Origin: Burkholderia pseudomultivorans
Lineage (GTDB): Bacteria; Pseudomonadota; Gammaproteobacteria; Burkholderiales; Burkholderiaceae
Reading direction: 5' to 3'
Length of the DNA stretch: 60,760 bases
Assembly: GCF_902499075.1 (NCBI RefSeq)
Contig: NZ_CABVPP010000048.1
Coordinates: 1 to 60,760 of the forward strand
Position numbers and translations under genes: made by a program. A model generated the notes under the pieces. That model was not told the origin of the DNA. It did no database searches and saw only the letters and a list, made by a program, of their open reading frames with translations. Shown piece after piece: positions 28,334-37,502 of this stretch; position 1 is the stretch's first letter; each line of letters begins with the position of its first letter.

Positions 28334-29419
28334 GTGGCCCATACCGACGAACAGCTGCGCGATCGAACGGCATCGGCGCGCCGTCAGGAATACCGAATGA
28401 TCGGCGGCGCCGGCGAGCGCGCGCGTGCGGCGGGGCTCGTTAACGCCGACTGGTACCGATGCGCGGTGCCGCGGCCGGTGATGAAGCAGCTGATGCAGCG
28501 CGACGATGCGCGTGCGATTCGCGACACGCTGGTCTGGTACGCGGCGATCCTGATCAGCGGCGCGCTTGCATGGCTTGCCTGGCGCGCGCATTCGGCATGG
28601 GCGATCCCCGCCTTCTTCGTGTACGGCACGCTTTACTGCAGCCCGGCCGATTCGCGCTGGCACGAATGCGGGCACGGCACCGCGTTTCGCACGCGCTGGA
28701 TGAACGACGTGCTGTACCAGGTCGCGTCGTTCCAGGTGTTTCGCCGCGCGACGGTGTGGCGCTGGAGCCATGCTCGCCATCACACCGACACACTGGTGGT
28801 CGGCCGCGATCCGGAAATCGCGGCGCCGAAGCCGACCGACTGGCTCGGGCTCGCGCTGAACGTGGTCGCGCTGAAACACGTGGCCGGCGAGTTGCGCCGG
28901 ATGATCACGATCGCGTTCGCCGGCCGGCTCGACGACGAGGAGCGGACCTACGTCCCCGAGTCGGAATGGTCGAAGGTCGTGCGCGAAGCGCGCCTCCATC
29001 TCGCGATCTACGCGGCCGTGATCGCGGCGTCGCTGTACTGGCGCACGATGCTGCCGCTGCTCTATATCGGCCTGCCGAGCCTGTACGGCGCGTGGCTGTA
29101 CCTGTATTTCGGCCTGACGCAGCACGCGGGCATGCCCGAGAACGTGCTCGACCACCGGCGCAACTGCCGCACCGTGCTGATGAATCCGGTGTTCCGCTTC
29201 CTGTACTGGAACATGAACTATCACGTCGAGCACCACATGTTCCCGATGGTGCCGTTCCATGCGCTGCCGAAGCTGCACGACGCGGTGAAGGCCGACATGC
29301 CGCCGCCGTACCCGGGCACGCTGGCCGCCTACGCGGAAATCGTGCCGGCGCTGATCCGGCAGACGCGCGACCCGTCGCATCACGTGGTGCGGCCCGTGCC
29401 GGACGCCGCGCGCGCATGA
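28334..29419 (+). CDS. Membrane di-iron hydroxylase/desaturase (MocD-like)
   Basis: This 361-residue membrane protein has the three His boxes of the fatty-acid desaturase/hydroxylase family: HECGH at 110-114, HARHH at 146-150 and HVEHH near residue 300. Hydrophobic segments flank the boxes (about 68-100). The start is a GTG with GGAG 8 bases upstream; no ATG fits. It is followed by a Rieske ferredoxin and a ferredoxin reductase, the mocDEF order of rhizobial rhizopine O-demethylation. O-dealkylation of a methylated inositol is the favoured inference; lipid desaturation is an alternative. Confidence 0.85.
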   Translation: MAHTDEQLRDRTASARRQEYRMIGGAGERARAAGLVNADWYRCAVPRPVMKQLMQRDDARAIRDTLVWYAAILISGALAWLAWRAHSAWAIPAFFVYGTLYCSPADSRWHECGHGTAFRTRWMNDVLYQVASFQVFRRATVWRWSHARHHTDTLVVGRDPEIAAPKPTDWLGLALNVVALKHVAGELRRMITIAFAGRLDDEERTYVPESEWSKVVREARLHLAIYAAVIAASLYWRTMLPLLYIGLPSLYGAWLYLYFGLTQHAGMPENVLDHRRNCRTVLMNPVFRFLYWNMNYHVEHHMFPMVPFHALPKLHDAVKADMPPPYPGTLAAYAEIVPALIRQTRDPSHHVVRPVPDAARA

Positions 29420-29454
29420 CCGGAACCATACCGACTAGCCAGGAGACGAGCATC

Positions 29455-29763
29455 ATGACGCAATGGATCGACACCGTCGCGCTGGACGACATCGACGACG
29501 AGGATGTCGCGCGCTTCGACCATGCCGGCCGCACCTACGCGATCTACCGGATCGACGGCGAGGTATTTGCGAGCGACGGCCTGTGCACGCATGAAAACGT
29601 GCATCTCGCGGACGGGCTTGTGATCGATCACGTGATCGAATGCCCGAAGCACAACGGGCGTTTCGACGTGCGCGACGGCCGGCCGCTGTCGGCGCCCGCG
29701 TGCGAGAAGCTGCGCACCTATCGCGCGAAGATCGAAGACGGCCGCATCCTGATCGAGGTGTGA
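29455..29763 (+). CDS. MocE-family Rieske [2Fe-2S] ferredoxin
   Basis: This 102-residue soluble ferredoxin has the Rieske ligands in CTH (Cys44, His46) and CPKH (Cys63, His66) 16 residues apart. It is the expected electron carrier between the reductase and the di-iron enzyme. The ATG at 29455 has GGAG 9 bases upstream; an earlier in-frame ATG at 29416 overlaps the hydroxylase stop. It starts 35 bases after the hydroxylase gene. Confidence 0.92.
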   Translation: MTQWIDTVALDDIDDEDVARFDHAGRTYAIYRIDGEVFASDGLCTHENVHLADGLVIDHVIECPKHNGRFDVRDGRPLSAPACEKLRTYRAKIEDGRILIEV

Positions 29764-29767
29764 GGCG

Positions 29768-31015
29768 ATGGCGAACGAACGCGTGATGGCGATCGTCGGC
29801 GCGGGCCATGCCGGCGGTCGCGCGGCGCAGGCGCTGCGCGAGGCCGGCTGGCGCGGGCGCATCGTGCTGGTCGGTGCGGAGGCGCATCCGCCGTACGAGC
29901 GGCCGCCGCTGTCGAAGGGCATGCTGACGGGCGAGCGCAGCGCCGCGCAATGCCGGCTGCGCGATCCCGATGCGTGGGGCGCGGACGGCATCGAGCGGAT
30001 CGTCGCGAATGTCGAGCGCATCGATCCGCTCGCGCGTGCGCTTCACGTGCGCGGCCACGGTGTGCTCGGTTACGAGGCACTGCTGCTTGCGACCGGCGGC
30101 CGCGCGCGGCGGCTCGCGATCCCGGGCGCGGCGCTCGACGGCGTGTTTGCGCTGCGCACGCTCGACGATGCGGCGGCGCTCGGCGCGCGTCTCGTGCCGG
30201 ACGCGCGGATCGTGCTGATCGGCGGCGGCTTCATCGGCCTGGAAGTCGCGGCCTCGGCACGGTTGCGCGGGTGCCGCGTGACCGTGCTCGATGCGGCACC
30301 GCGCGTGCTCGGGCGCGCGGTGCCGGACGCGATCGCGGCGCGCGTGCAGGCGCTTCACGTGCGGCAGGGCGTGGCGATTCGCACGAACTGCAGGCCGGTC
30401 GCGATCGAACGCACGGCCGACGGTGCGCTGGCGGTCGTGCTCGACGACGGCGAGACGCTGATCGCAGATACGGTCGTGGCCGGCATCGGCATCGAGCCCG
30501 CGGACGAACTGGCGCGCGATGCGGGCCTGCTAGTAGAGCGCGGCATCGTCGTCGACGCGCGGCTCGAAACCTCGGCGCGCGGCATCTATGCGGCCGGCGA
30601 CGTCGCGGTGTTTCCGAGCGTGCTGTCGGGGCGAGCGATCCGCCAGGAAACCTGGCACGGCGCCGAAACGCAGGCGCGCGCCGCGGCGCGCAACATGCTC
30701 GGCGCGAACGCACCGTATCGCGACATGCCCTGGTTCTGGTCCGATCAGTACGATGCGCAACTGCAGGTGTCCGGCGAGCCGGCGCTCGGCGAACATTCGG
30801 TCGCACGCATGCTCGGCGACGACGCGGCAATCCATTTCCATTTCGACGCAGGCGGGCGCCTCGTCGCGGCGAGCGGCTTCGGGCGGACATCGGCTTTCGT
30901 GAAGGAGATGCGGATCGCCCGGATGCTGGTCGAGCGCGGCGTCGACGTGGCGCCGGCCGAGGTGGCGAACGCGGACGTGAAGCTGAAGTCGCTGGTGCCG
31001 GCCGCGGCCGCGTAG
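29768..31015 (+). CDS. FAD-dependent ferredoxin reductase (MocF-like)
   Basis: This 415-residue flavoprotein of the ferredoxin-NAD(P)H reductase type has GAGHAGGRAAQALREAG for FAD near residue 10, a PYERPPLSKGML signature, GGGFIGLEVAASARLRGC for NAD(P)H near residue 153 and GIYAAGDVAVF near the C-terminal FAD site. It starts 5 bases past the ferredoxin stop. It closes the hydroxylase-ferredoxin-reductase operon and would pass electrons from NAD(P)H to the Rieske protein. Confidence 0.93.
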   Translation: MANERVMAIVGAGHAGGRAAQALREAGWRGRIVLVGAEAHPPYERPPLSKGMLTGERSAAQCRLRDPDAWGADGIERIVANVERIDPLARALHVRGHGVLGYEALLLATGGRARRLAIPGAALDGVFALRTLDDAAALGARLVPDARIVLIGGGFIGLEVAASARLRGCRVTVLDAAPRVLGRAVPDAIAARVQALHVRQGVAIRTNCRPVAIERTADGALAVVLDDGETLIADTVVAGIGIEPADELARDAGLLVERGIVVDARLETSARGIYAAGDVAVFPSVLSGRAIRQETWHGAETQARAAARNMLGANAPYRDMPWFWSDQYDAQLQVSGEPALGEHSVARMLGDDAAIHFHFDAGGRLVAASGFGRTSAFVKEMRIARMLVERGVDVAPAEVANADVKLKSLVPAAAA

Positions 31016-31168
31016 TAGCGGGGCAGTCGTGCCGTGAGGGCGGAGGAGGGAAGGCGGGCGCGAAACGGACGATCGTCCCGCCTCGCGATGCCGGCCCGGC
31101 CGCAAGCGGCCGAGCCGATCAGCCGGCACGCGCGGCCGTCGATGCCGCGTGCGCCGGTGCAGCCGCGC

Positions 31169-31885
31169 TCAGACCGTCGCGTGCAGATGCAGATACAGGC
31201 CGGCCGCTGCGGCGCCGCCGAGCAGCGGGCCGATGACGGGTACCCATGCATAGCGCCAGTCGCTGTCGCGCTTGCCGGGGATCGGCAGCAGCGCGTGCAT
31301 GATGCGCGGCGACAGGTCGCGCGCGGGGCTCATCGCATAGCCGGTCGGGCCGCCGAGCGAGATGCCGATGCCGAGCACGAGCAGGCCGACCGGCAGCGCG
31401 TCGAGCGCGCCGAGGCCGACCTGCGGCGACGCGAGATACAGCACGCCGAGGATCAGCACGAAGGTGCAGATCGCTTCGGTCAGCACGTTGTGCGTGACGC
31501 TGCGGATCGCGGGCGCCGTGCAGAACACCGCGAGCTTCAGGTCGGGATCGGCTTCCTTCGCGAAGTGCTGGCGATACGCGAGCCACACGAGCAGCGCGCC
31601 GGCCATCCCGCCGAGCATCTGCGCGAGCACATAGCCGCCGACTTTCGACCACGCGAACTTGCCCGCGAGCGCGAGGCTGATCGTGACGATCGGATTCAGA
31701 TGCGCGCCGCTGAACGACGCGGTCACGTAGACCGCGACGAAGACGGCCATCGCCCAGCCCATCACGATCACGATCAGGTCCGCGCCCTTGCCCTTGGTCT
31801 TCGCCAGCAGCACGTTCGCGACCGCGCCGTTGCCGAGCAGCACGAGGATCGCGGTGCCGATGAATTCTGCAATGTAAGGTGACAT
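31169..31885 (-). CDS. glpF: Glycerol uptake facilitator (MIP/aquaglyceroporin)
   Basis: This 238-residue protein has six hydrophobic segments and two half-helix loops. The first NPA-type motif appears as NPIV in AHLNPIVTIS and the second as SPAR in AMSPARDLSP, both departing from canonical NPA. It is the last gene of the minus-strand glpD-glpK-glpF run. The start is at the ATG at 31885. Glycerol facilitation is inferred from family and context. Confidence 0.9.
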   Translation of the reverse strand: MSPYIAEFIGTAILVLLGNGAVANVLLAKTKGKGADLIVIVMGWAMAVFVAVYVTASFSGAHLNPIVTISLALAGKFAWSKVGGYVLAQMLGGMAGALLVWLAYRQHFAKEADPDLKLAVFCTAPAIRSVTHNVLTEAICTFVLILGVLYLASPQVGLGALDALPVGLLVLGIGISLGGPTGYAMSPARDLSPRIMHALLPIPGKRDSDWRYAWVPVIGPLLGGAAAAGLYLHLHATV

Positions 31886-31964
31886 GTTTGTCTCTCGTAT
31901 GTCTCGGCGGGCTCGCGCGCTGCGCGGCCCGCCGTTGTTGTATTTCGTTATGGATGTCTGACGA

Positions 31965-33467
31965 TTACTGGGTGTCGTCGGCCCACGCCTTCGCGGCGCG
32001 CACCGCACGCTGCCAGCCGGCCATGCAGCGCTCGACCTGGTCCTTCGGCATCGACGGCGCGAAGCGGCGATCGAGCTGCCACTGGTCGCGCACTTCGTCG
32101 AGGCTCTTCCAGTAGCCGATCGCGAGGCCCGCGAGGTAGGCCGCGCCGAGTGCCGTCGTCTCGGTGATCTGCGGACGCACCGCGTCGACGCCGAGCAGGT
32201 CGGCCTGGAACTGCATCAGCAGGTCGTTCGCGCTCGCGCCGCCGTCGACGCGCAGCTCGCCGATGCTGATGCCCGAGTCGGCTTCCATCGCGGCCAGCAC
32301 GTCGAGCGACTGGTACGCGATCGCGTCGAGCGCAGCGCGCGCGAGGTGCGCGGCGCTCGTGCCGCGCGTGACGCCGAACACCGAGCCGCGCGCCCGCGCG
32401 TTCCAGTGCGGCGCGCCGAGGCCGGCGAACGCGGGCACCAGATAGACGCCGTCGGTATGCGGCACGCTCGCGGCGAGCGCTTCGATTTCGGCGGCCGTCT
32501 TGATGATGCCGACGCCGTCGCGCAGCCACTGCACGACCGCGCCCGCGATGAAGATGCTGCCTTCGAGCGCGTACTGCACGTCGTCGCCGATCTGCCAAGC
32601 GATCGTCGTGACGAGGTTGTTCTTCGACTCGATCGGCTTGTCGCCGGTGTTCATCATCAGGAAACAGCCGGTGCCGTAGGTGTTCTTCACCATCCCCGAG
32701 GTCGTGCACATCTGGCCGAACAGCGCCGCGTGCTGGTCGCCCGCGATGCCGGCGAGCGGGATCTTCGACGCGAACACGGTGGTCTTCGTGTGGCCGTAGA
32801 TCTCCGACGACGCCTTCACTTCCGGCAGCATGCTGCGCGGGATATCGAGCAGTTCGAGCAGTTCGTCGTCCCACTGGCGCGTATGGATGTTGAACAGCAT
32901 CGTGCGCGACGCGTTCGTCACGTCGGTCACGTGCAGCTCGTGCTTCGTAAAGTTCCACACGAGCCAGCTGTCCACGGTGCCGAACGCGAGCTTGCCCTGG
33001 CGCGCCTTGTCGCGCGCGCCGGGCACGTTGTCGAGGATCCAGCGGATCTTGGTGGCGGAGAAGTACGAGTCGATCGGCAGGCCCGTCTTCGCGCGCACCT
33101 TTGCCTCGAGGCCCTGCTGCTTCAGCGCGTCGCAGAAGTCGGCGGTGCGGCGGTCCTGCCACACGATCGCGTTGTACACGGGCTGGCCGGTCTCGCGATC
33201 CCAGACGATCGTCGTCTCGCGCTGGTTGGTGATGCCGATCGCGGCGATCGACGTGCCGTTCAGGCCGGTGCGCGTGACGGCTTCGGCGGCGACGCCCGCC
33301 TGCGTCGACCAGATTTCCTGCGGGTCGTGCTCGACCCAGCCGGGTTGCGGGTAGATCTGCTCGAATTCCTTCTGGGCGATCGACACGATGTTGCCCTGGC
33401 GATCGAACAGCATCGCGCGGGAGCTCGTCGTGCCCTGGTCGAGCGCGAGGATGTACTGGTCCTGCAT
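31965..33467 (-). CDS. glpK: Glycerol kinase
   Basis: This 500-residue FGGY-family kinase phosphorylates glycerol. The N-terminal [14 protein letters not shown] is the ATP-binding FGGY signature, [15 protein letters not shown] and WVLWNF-type segments follow, and [19 protein letters not shown] is the C-terminal signature. I choose the ATG at 33467, with GGAG 9 bases upstream. It lies between glpD and glpF on the same strand. Confidence 0.95.
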   Translation of the reverse strand: MQDQYILALDQGTTSSRAMLFDRQGNIVSIAQKEFEQIYPQPGWVEHDPQEIWSTQAGVAAEAVTRTGLNGTSIAAIGITNQRETTIVWDRETGQPVYNAIVWQDRRTADFCDALKQQGLEAKVRAKTGLPIDSYFSATKIRWILDNVPGARDKARQGKLAFGTVDSWLVWNFTKHELHVTDVTNASRTMLFNIHTRQWDDELLELLDIPRSMLPEVKASSEIYGHTKTTVFASKIPLAGIAGDQHAALFGQMCTTSGMVKNTYGTGCFLMMNTGDKPIESKNNLVTTIAWQIGDDVQYALEGSIFIAGAVVQWLRDGVGIIKTAAEIEALAASVPHTDGVYLVPAFAGLGAPHWNARARGSVFGVTRGTSAAHLARAALDAIAYQSLDVLAAMEADSGISIGELRVDGGASANDLLMQFQADLLGVDAVRPQITETTALGAAYLAGLAIGYWKSLDEVRDQWQLDRRFAPSMPKDQVERCMAGWQRAVRAAKAWADDTQ

Positions 33468-33550
33468 GTCTCTCATCTCCATCCGTGGATTAGTTGTGAT
33501 GCGCGCCGCATCGGGCGGCGCGTCGGTGAGGCAACTTCAACTGCGATTGA

Positions 33551-35074
33551 TCAAGCGTGCGGTGCATGCGCGGCGGCGAACCATGCGTCGACCGCGGCCG
33601 TGACGGCGTCGAGCGTGCCCGGCGCGACGTGCAGGCCGAGCTTCGAGCGGCGCCACAGCACGTCCTGCGCGCAGGTCGCCCATTCGACGTCGCGCAGGTA
33701 GCGCAGTTCGGCGTCGAACAGGCCGGGCGCGATTTCCGCGCCGAGATCCGCGAGCGAATGCGCGCCGGCGACGACGCGCTCCGCGCGCGTGCCGTACGCG
33801 CGCGCATAGCGGCGTGCGAGTGCGGCGGGCAGCCATGCATGACGTTGCGCGAACTGCGCGGCGAACGCGTCGAACTTCGCGCCGGCGATGTCGCCGCCGG
33901 GCAGCGGCGCGCCGGCCGTCCAGGTCGGCGCCTCGCGGCCGAGCGCGCGGCACAGCAGGTCGCCGGCTTCCTCCGCGAGCTTGCGGAACGTCGTGATCTT
34001 GCCGCCGAACACCGACAGCAGCGGCGCGCCTGCGCCGTCGTCCAGCTCGAGACGGTAGTCGCGCGTGACGGCCGATGCGTTCGCGGCGTTTTCGTCTTCG
34101 AGCAGCGGGCGCACGCCCGAATAGGTCCAGTGCACGTCGGCCGGCGAGATCTTGCGCTTGAAGTAGCGGTTGATCGAATCGCACAGATACTGCGTCTCGT
34201 CGCGATCGATCGCGACCTTCGCGGGATCGCTCGTGTATTCGACGTCGGTCGTGCCGATCAGCGTGAAGTCGCGCTCGTACGGGATCGCGAAGATGATTCG
34301 CTTGTCCGGGTTCTGGAAGATGTACGCGTGATCGTGGTCGAACAGGCGGCGCGTGATGATGTGGCTGCCTTTCACGAGCCGCACGCTGTGCTGCGCGCCG
34401 CGGCCGAGCGCGCCGTGCAGCACGTCGCCGACCCACGGGCCGGCCGCGTTCGCGATCGCGCGCGCCTGCACGACGCGAATCGAGCCGTCCGCATGCTGCA
34501 GCCGGGCTTCCCATTCGTTGCCGCGGCGCTCCGCGCCGACGAGCTTCGTGCGCGTCAGGATCTCGGCGCCGCGCTCCTTCGCGTCGAGCGCGTTCAGCAC
34601 GACGAGGCGCGCGTCGTCGACCCAGCCGTCCGAATACACGAAGCCGCGCCGGATCGAGTCGACGAGCGGCGCGCCGGCCGCGTGGCGGCGCATGTCGATG
34701 CCGCGCGAGCCCGGCAGCAGCTCGCGCTTCGCGAGGTGATCGTAGAGGAACAGACCGATGCGGATCAGCCACGCCGGGCGCAGGTTCGGCATGTGCGGCA
34801 TCACGAAGCGCAGCGGCCACATGATGTGCGGGGCCGCGCGCAGCAGCGTCTCGCGCTCCTGCAGCGCCTTGCGCACGAGGCCGAATTCCTTGTATTCGAG
34901 ATAGCGCAGACCGCCGTGAATCAGCTTCGTGCTGCACGACGACGTGTGCGACGCGAGATCGTCCTGCTCGCAGAGCAGGACCGACAGGCCGCGGCCGGCC
35001 GCATCGCGCGCGATCCCCGCGCCGTTGATGCCGCCGCCGACGACGAGCAGATCGTAGCGATTCGGTTGGGTCAC
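33551..35074 (-). CDS. glpD: Aerobic glycerol-3-phosphate dehydrogenase
   Basis: This 507-residue FAD-dependent membrane-associated enzyme oxidises glycerol-3-phosphate to DHAP and feeds electrons to quinone. The FAD motif LLVVGGGINGAGIARDAAGRG is at residues 9-29, and the CSTKLIHGGLRYLE signature follows. It begins with a GTG at 35074; an AAGGA site lies upstream. It is the first gene of the glpDKF run. Likely GlpR sites lie upstream. Confidence 0.94.
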   Translation of the reverse strand: MTQPNRYDLLVVGGGINGAGIARDAAGRGLSVLLCEQDDLASHTSSCSTKLIHGGLRYLEYKEFGLVRKALQERETLLRAAPHIMWPLRFVMPHMPNLRPAWLIRIGLFLYDHLAKRELLPGSRGIDMRRHAAGAPLVDSIRRGFVYSDGWVDDARLVVLNALDAKERGAEILTRTKLVGAERRGNEWEARLQHADGSIRVVQARAIANAAGPWVGDVLHGALGRGAQHSVRLVKGSHIITRRLFDHDHAYIFQNPDKRIIFAIPYERDFTLIGTTDVEYTSDPAKVAIDRDETQYLCDSINRYFKRKISPADVHWTYSGVRPLLEDENAANASAVTRDYRLELDDGAGAPLLSVFGGKITTFRKLAEEAGDLLCRALGREAPTWTAGAPLPGGDIAGAKFDAFAAQFAQRHAWLPAALARRYARAYGTRAERVVAGAHSLADLGAEIAPGLFDAELRYLRDVEWATCAQDVLWRRSKLGLHVAPGTLDAVTAAVDAWFAAAHAPHA

Positions 35075-35114
35075 CCTGCTGTCCTTATCGTCTGATGGAA
35101 GTATTTTTGAACAG

Positions 35115-35168
35115 AAAATGTTCGAATTCGAAATCTAACGAACGAAATCGAAAAAGTAAAGTTCGAAA
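35115..35168 (-). promoter_or_regulatory. Candidate GlpR operators upstream of glpD
   Basis: This AT-rich patch has AATGTTCGAATTCGAA at 35117-35132 and repeated TTCG/CGAA elements to 35168. AATGTTCGAA matches the WATGTTCGWT half-site of E. coli GlpR. The patch is 41 to 94 bases upstream of the glpD start, suited to DeoR-type repression by the nearby glpR. Confidence 0.6.
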
Positions 35169-35321
35169 AAGAGGGGCGGGTGGCGCGCAAGCCGATCCGG
35201 GACGATACTGGGGCCTGTTCTGCCGATAACGGGCTGGCGCCGGCGGGTGGTCCGCCGACACGAGCCCCTGCGTCGTCAGCGACGGCAGGCCCCGAAGTCG
35301 ACTGTTTTCGCGAGGTGAATC

Positions 35322-35690
35322 ATGCGTATTGGGATGTGGATCGGCGCGTGCGCCGTCGTTCTGGCGGGGTGCGGCACCGGCACGCCGCCGCTGGCGGGCA
35401 GCTGGCGCGCGCCGTCGTTCGTCGACCTGCAGACAGCCTGCGGCGGCGCGGCGCGCGACTGGGGCGCGGATGCGCAGCCCGTCTATTCGACGCTGTACGA
35501 CGCCTATGTGGCGAAACGGTATCGCGGGCTGTCGGAAACGAACTACTGCGCGTTCGTAAACGAACTTTCGACGCACTACGCGGCGCCCGACACGCCGGGG
35601 CGCGCCGGCTGGATCGCGTATTTCAACGGCGCGCGTGCGCAGGCCGTGAGCTGGCGCGCGGCGGTCGACCCGACCTTGCGCGGCGGTTGA
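35322..35690 (+). CDS. Small lipoprotein, unknown function
   Basis: This 122-residue protein starts MRIGMWIGACAVVLAGC with a lipobox LAGC (Cys17), so it is likely lipidated and outer- or inner-membrane anchored. The mature part has paired cysteines and a Tyr/Asp-rich core (TLYDAYVAKRYRG, NYCAFVNEL). I do not recognise the family. It is divergent from glpD. Confidence 0.75.
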   Translation: MRIGMWIGACAVVLAGCGTGTPPLAGSWRAPSFVDLQTACGGAARDWGADAQPVYSTLYDAYVAKRYRGLSETNYCAFVNELSTHYAAPDTPGRAGWIAYFNGARAQAVSWRAAVDPTLRGG

Positions 35691-35781
35691 TGCGGATGGC
35701 GAAGCGGGAAGCGGGGCGGCGGGGAAGGCGGCGCGCGGCCGGGAGTCCGGCCGGCGCACTCAGGTCGGCAACGGCGGGGCG

Positions 35782-35979
35782 TTACGAATAGCGATATTTG
35801 ATGGACCGCAAGGCGGCGTCGCCGGACTCGGTCACGCAGTATTTGCGCCCCGATCCGAGGCCTTCGAGGCGGACGAGTTGTTGTTCGAGCAGTGCGTCGA
35901 TTTCGTCCCGATCCATGTTGGTCTGATCGGGAGCGTCCTTCACAAGCAATAGCGTGGCGAATTCATGCGGACTCAGCAT
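35782..35979 (-). CDS. Small winged-helix-like protein, 65 residues
   Basis: This short protein (MLSPHEFATLLLVKD...DEIDALLEQQLVRLEG...KYCVTESGDAALRSIKY) looks like a small winged helix: a helical N-terminus and a TESGDAAL segment typical of MarR/PadR-like wings. It has a good ribosome site (GGAGAG) just upstream of the ATG. Function is unknown; the upstream region carries an ATACCCC/GGGGTAT dyad. Confidence 0.6.
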   Translation of the reverse strand: MLSPHEFATLLLVKDAPDQTNMDRDEIDALLEQQLVRLEGLGSGRKYCVTESGDAALRSIKYRYS

Positions 35980-36290
35980 CGTTCTCTCCATGGCGACCGG
36001 TCTGCCCGCGCGGCCGGCGCGAACGCCGGCGCACGATACCCCGAGGGGTATGGCTAGGGGGGAAAAGCTGCATTCGCCGGCCATGCCGTTCGTCCTCGCC
36101 CTGGCACAGGCGGAACGGCCGAACGGGTAAGCAGGCCGGGGAACTGGAGTCTAGTCGAGTGCGCAGGCAACGACAAATCGTGCCCCGTTAATTTTCCGTT
36201 TGACACGAACGCACCCCGCAAGCGGTTCGGCTGCGCCGCCAACTTCTTGATTTCACTTGAAGTTTCGGGTGCGGTGCAGCATCGCAACGC
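35980..36290. other. Interval between glpR and the winged-helix gene
   Basis: These 311 bases hold the CsoR-like dyad at 36036-36051 and the promoter of the small gene. Apart from an AT-rich stretch near 36185-36270 (downstream of glpR), nothing else is convincing. No gene is supported. Confidence 0.4.
36036..36051. promoter_or_regulatory. ATACCCC-GA-GGGGTAT dyad (CsoR/RcnR-like box)
   Basis: A perfect 7-base dyad with a 2-base centre lies 57 bases upstream of the small winged-helix gene. Its form closely matches GC-tract operators of CsoR/RcnR/FrmR-family metal and thiol regulators. No such regulator gene is visible nearby, so any match must be to a regulator elsewhere. Confidence 0.45.
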
Positions 36291-37070
36291 TCATTCCGCG
36301 ACGTACACCTGGGTGCCGGCGGCGGCGATCGTGTCGGCCATTTCGTCGGGCAGCGGCTTGTCGGTGAACAGCGCGTGCACCTGGCTCAGATGCCCCTGGC
36401 GCACCAGCGCCGGCCGGCCGACCTTCGAGTGGTCGGCTACCAGGTAGACCGTGCGCGCATGCTGCATGATCGCCTCGGCGACGCGCACCTCGCGCGTGTC
36501 GAAGTCGCGCAGCGTGCCGTCGACCTCGATCGCCGACGTGCCGATGATCGCGTAGTCGACCTTGAACTGCCGGATGAAGTCGATCGCGAGCTCGCCGACG
36601 ATGCCCTTGTCCCACGGCCGCACGATGCCGCCCGTGATCAGCACCTCGCAGTCCGGGTAGCCGCTCATCATCGATGCGACGTTCAGGTTGTTCGTGATCA
36701 CGTGCAGCCCGTGATGGCGGTTCAGCGCGCGCGCGACTTCCTCGGTCGTGGTGCCGAGATTGATGAACAGCGACGCCTGGTCGGGGATGTGCGAGGCCGC
36801 GAGCGCCGCGATGCGCCGCTTCTCGTCATGGAACATCCGCTGGCGCGCGGTGTACGACACGTTTTCCGAGCTGGTCGGCAGGCTCGCGCCGCCGTGATAG
36901 CGGCGCAGCAGGTTCAGGTCGGCGAGCCAGTTCACGTCGCGGCGGATCGTCTGCGGCGTGACCGCGAAGTGCGCGGCGAGATCGTCGACGGTCACGAAGC
37001 CGTCGCGCTGCACCCATTCGAGCAGTTCCTGCTGGCGCGCGTTGAGGGTGAGGCGGGGATCTCGGGTCAT
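36291..37070 (-). CDS. glpR: DeoR-family glycerol-3-phosphate regulon repressor
   Basis: This 259-residue DeoR-family regulator has an N-terminal helix-turn-helix (RQQELLEWVQRDGFVTVDDLAAHFAVTPQTIRRDVNWL, residues about 12-50) and a DeoR sugar-phosphate sensor domain with FINLGTTTEEVARAL. Its position next to glpD-K-F identifies it as GlpR. The ATG at 37070 starts the domain; the ORF to 37352 is an overextension. Confidence 0.9.
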   Translation of the reverse strand: MTRDPRLTLNARQQELLEWVQRDGFVTVDDLAAHFAVTPQTIRRDVNWLADLNLLRRYHGGASLPTSSENVSYTARQRMFHDEKRRIAALAASHIPDQASLFINLGTTTEEVARALNRHHGLHVITNNLNVASMMSGYPDCEVLITGGIVRPWDKGIVGELAIDFIRQFKVDYAIIGTSAIEVDGTLRDFDTREVRVAEAIMQHARTVYLVADHSKVGRPALVRQGHLSQVHALFTDKPLPDEMADTIAAAGTQVYVAE

Positions 37071-37502
37071 GGTTCGGCGGTCGGGGCGTGAAGGCGGAGC
37101 GGGTATTGTAAGGGTGTCGGCCGCGTGCGTTCCACGGGCGCCCGTGTGCGACGCATGTCGCTGCGCGCACGCATCGGCGATGCCTGTCGCGCGACCGGTT
37201 TCTGACGAGCCGCTTCCAGTTTCGTAACAGTCGGCTGGCCGAACGACTGCGGCCCGCCGCATGCGCCGAAACGGTTTGAATAACTCGTCTAACACGCGGC
37301 AACAGACGCCGTGGAACTGCGCCTGTCGGGTATGGTCAGTGCTCTGAAGCACGAACCTGAAAGTCCGGCTAAGATGCCAGGATGATGGTTCGGCCGGACC
37401 AACTCACTATAACGGAAGCAAGACGCCGCCCGCGGAAGGCCCGCCCGCGCCTGCAGAAGGCAAGGGCCGACCGTGCGGCGCGGCGACTGGGAGCGCACCA
37501 CC
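37071..37502. other. Interval between glpR and the ferritin-like gene
   Basis: These 432 bases separate two divergent genes. No gene is supported. AT-richer segments occur near 37274-37292 and 37345-37417, where the promoter of the ferritin-like gene may lie. I see no strong dyad. Confidence 0.4.
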
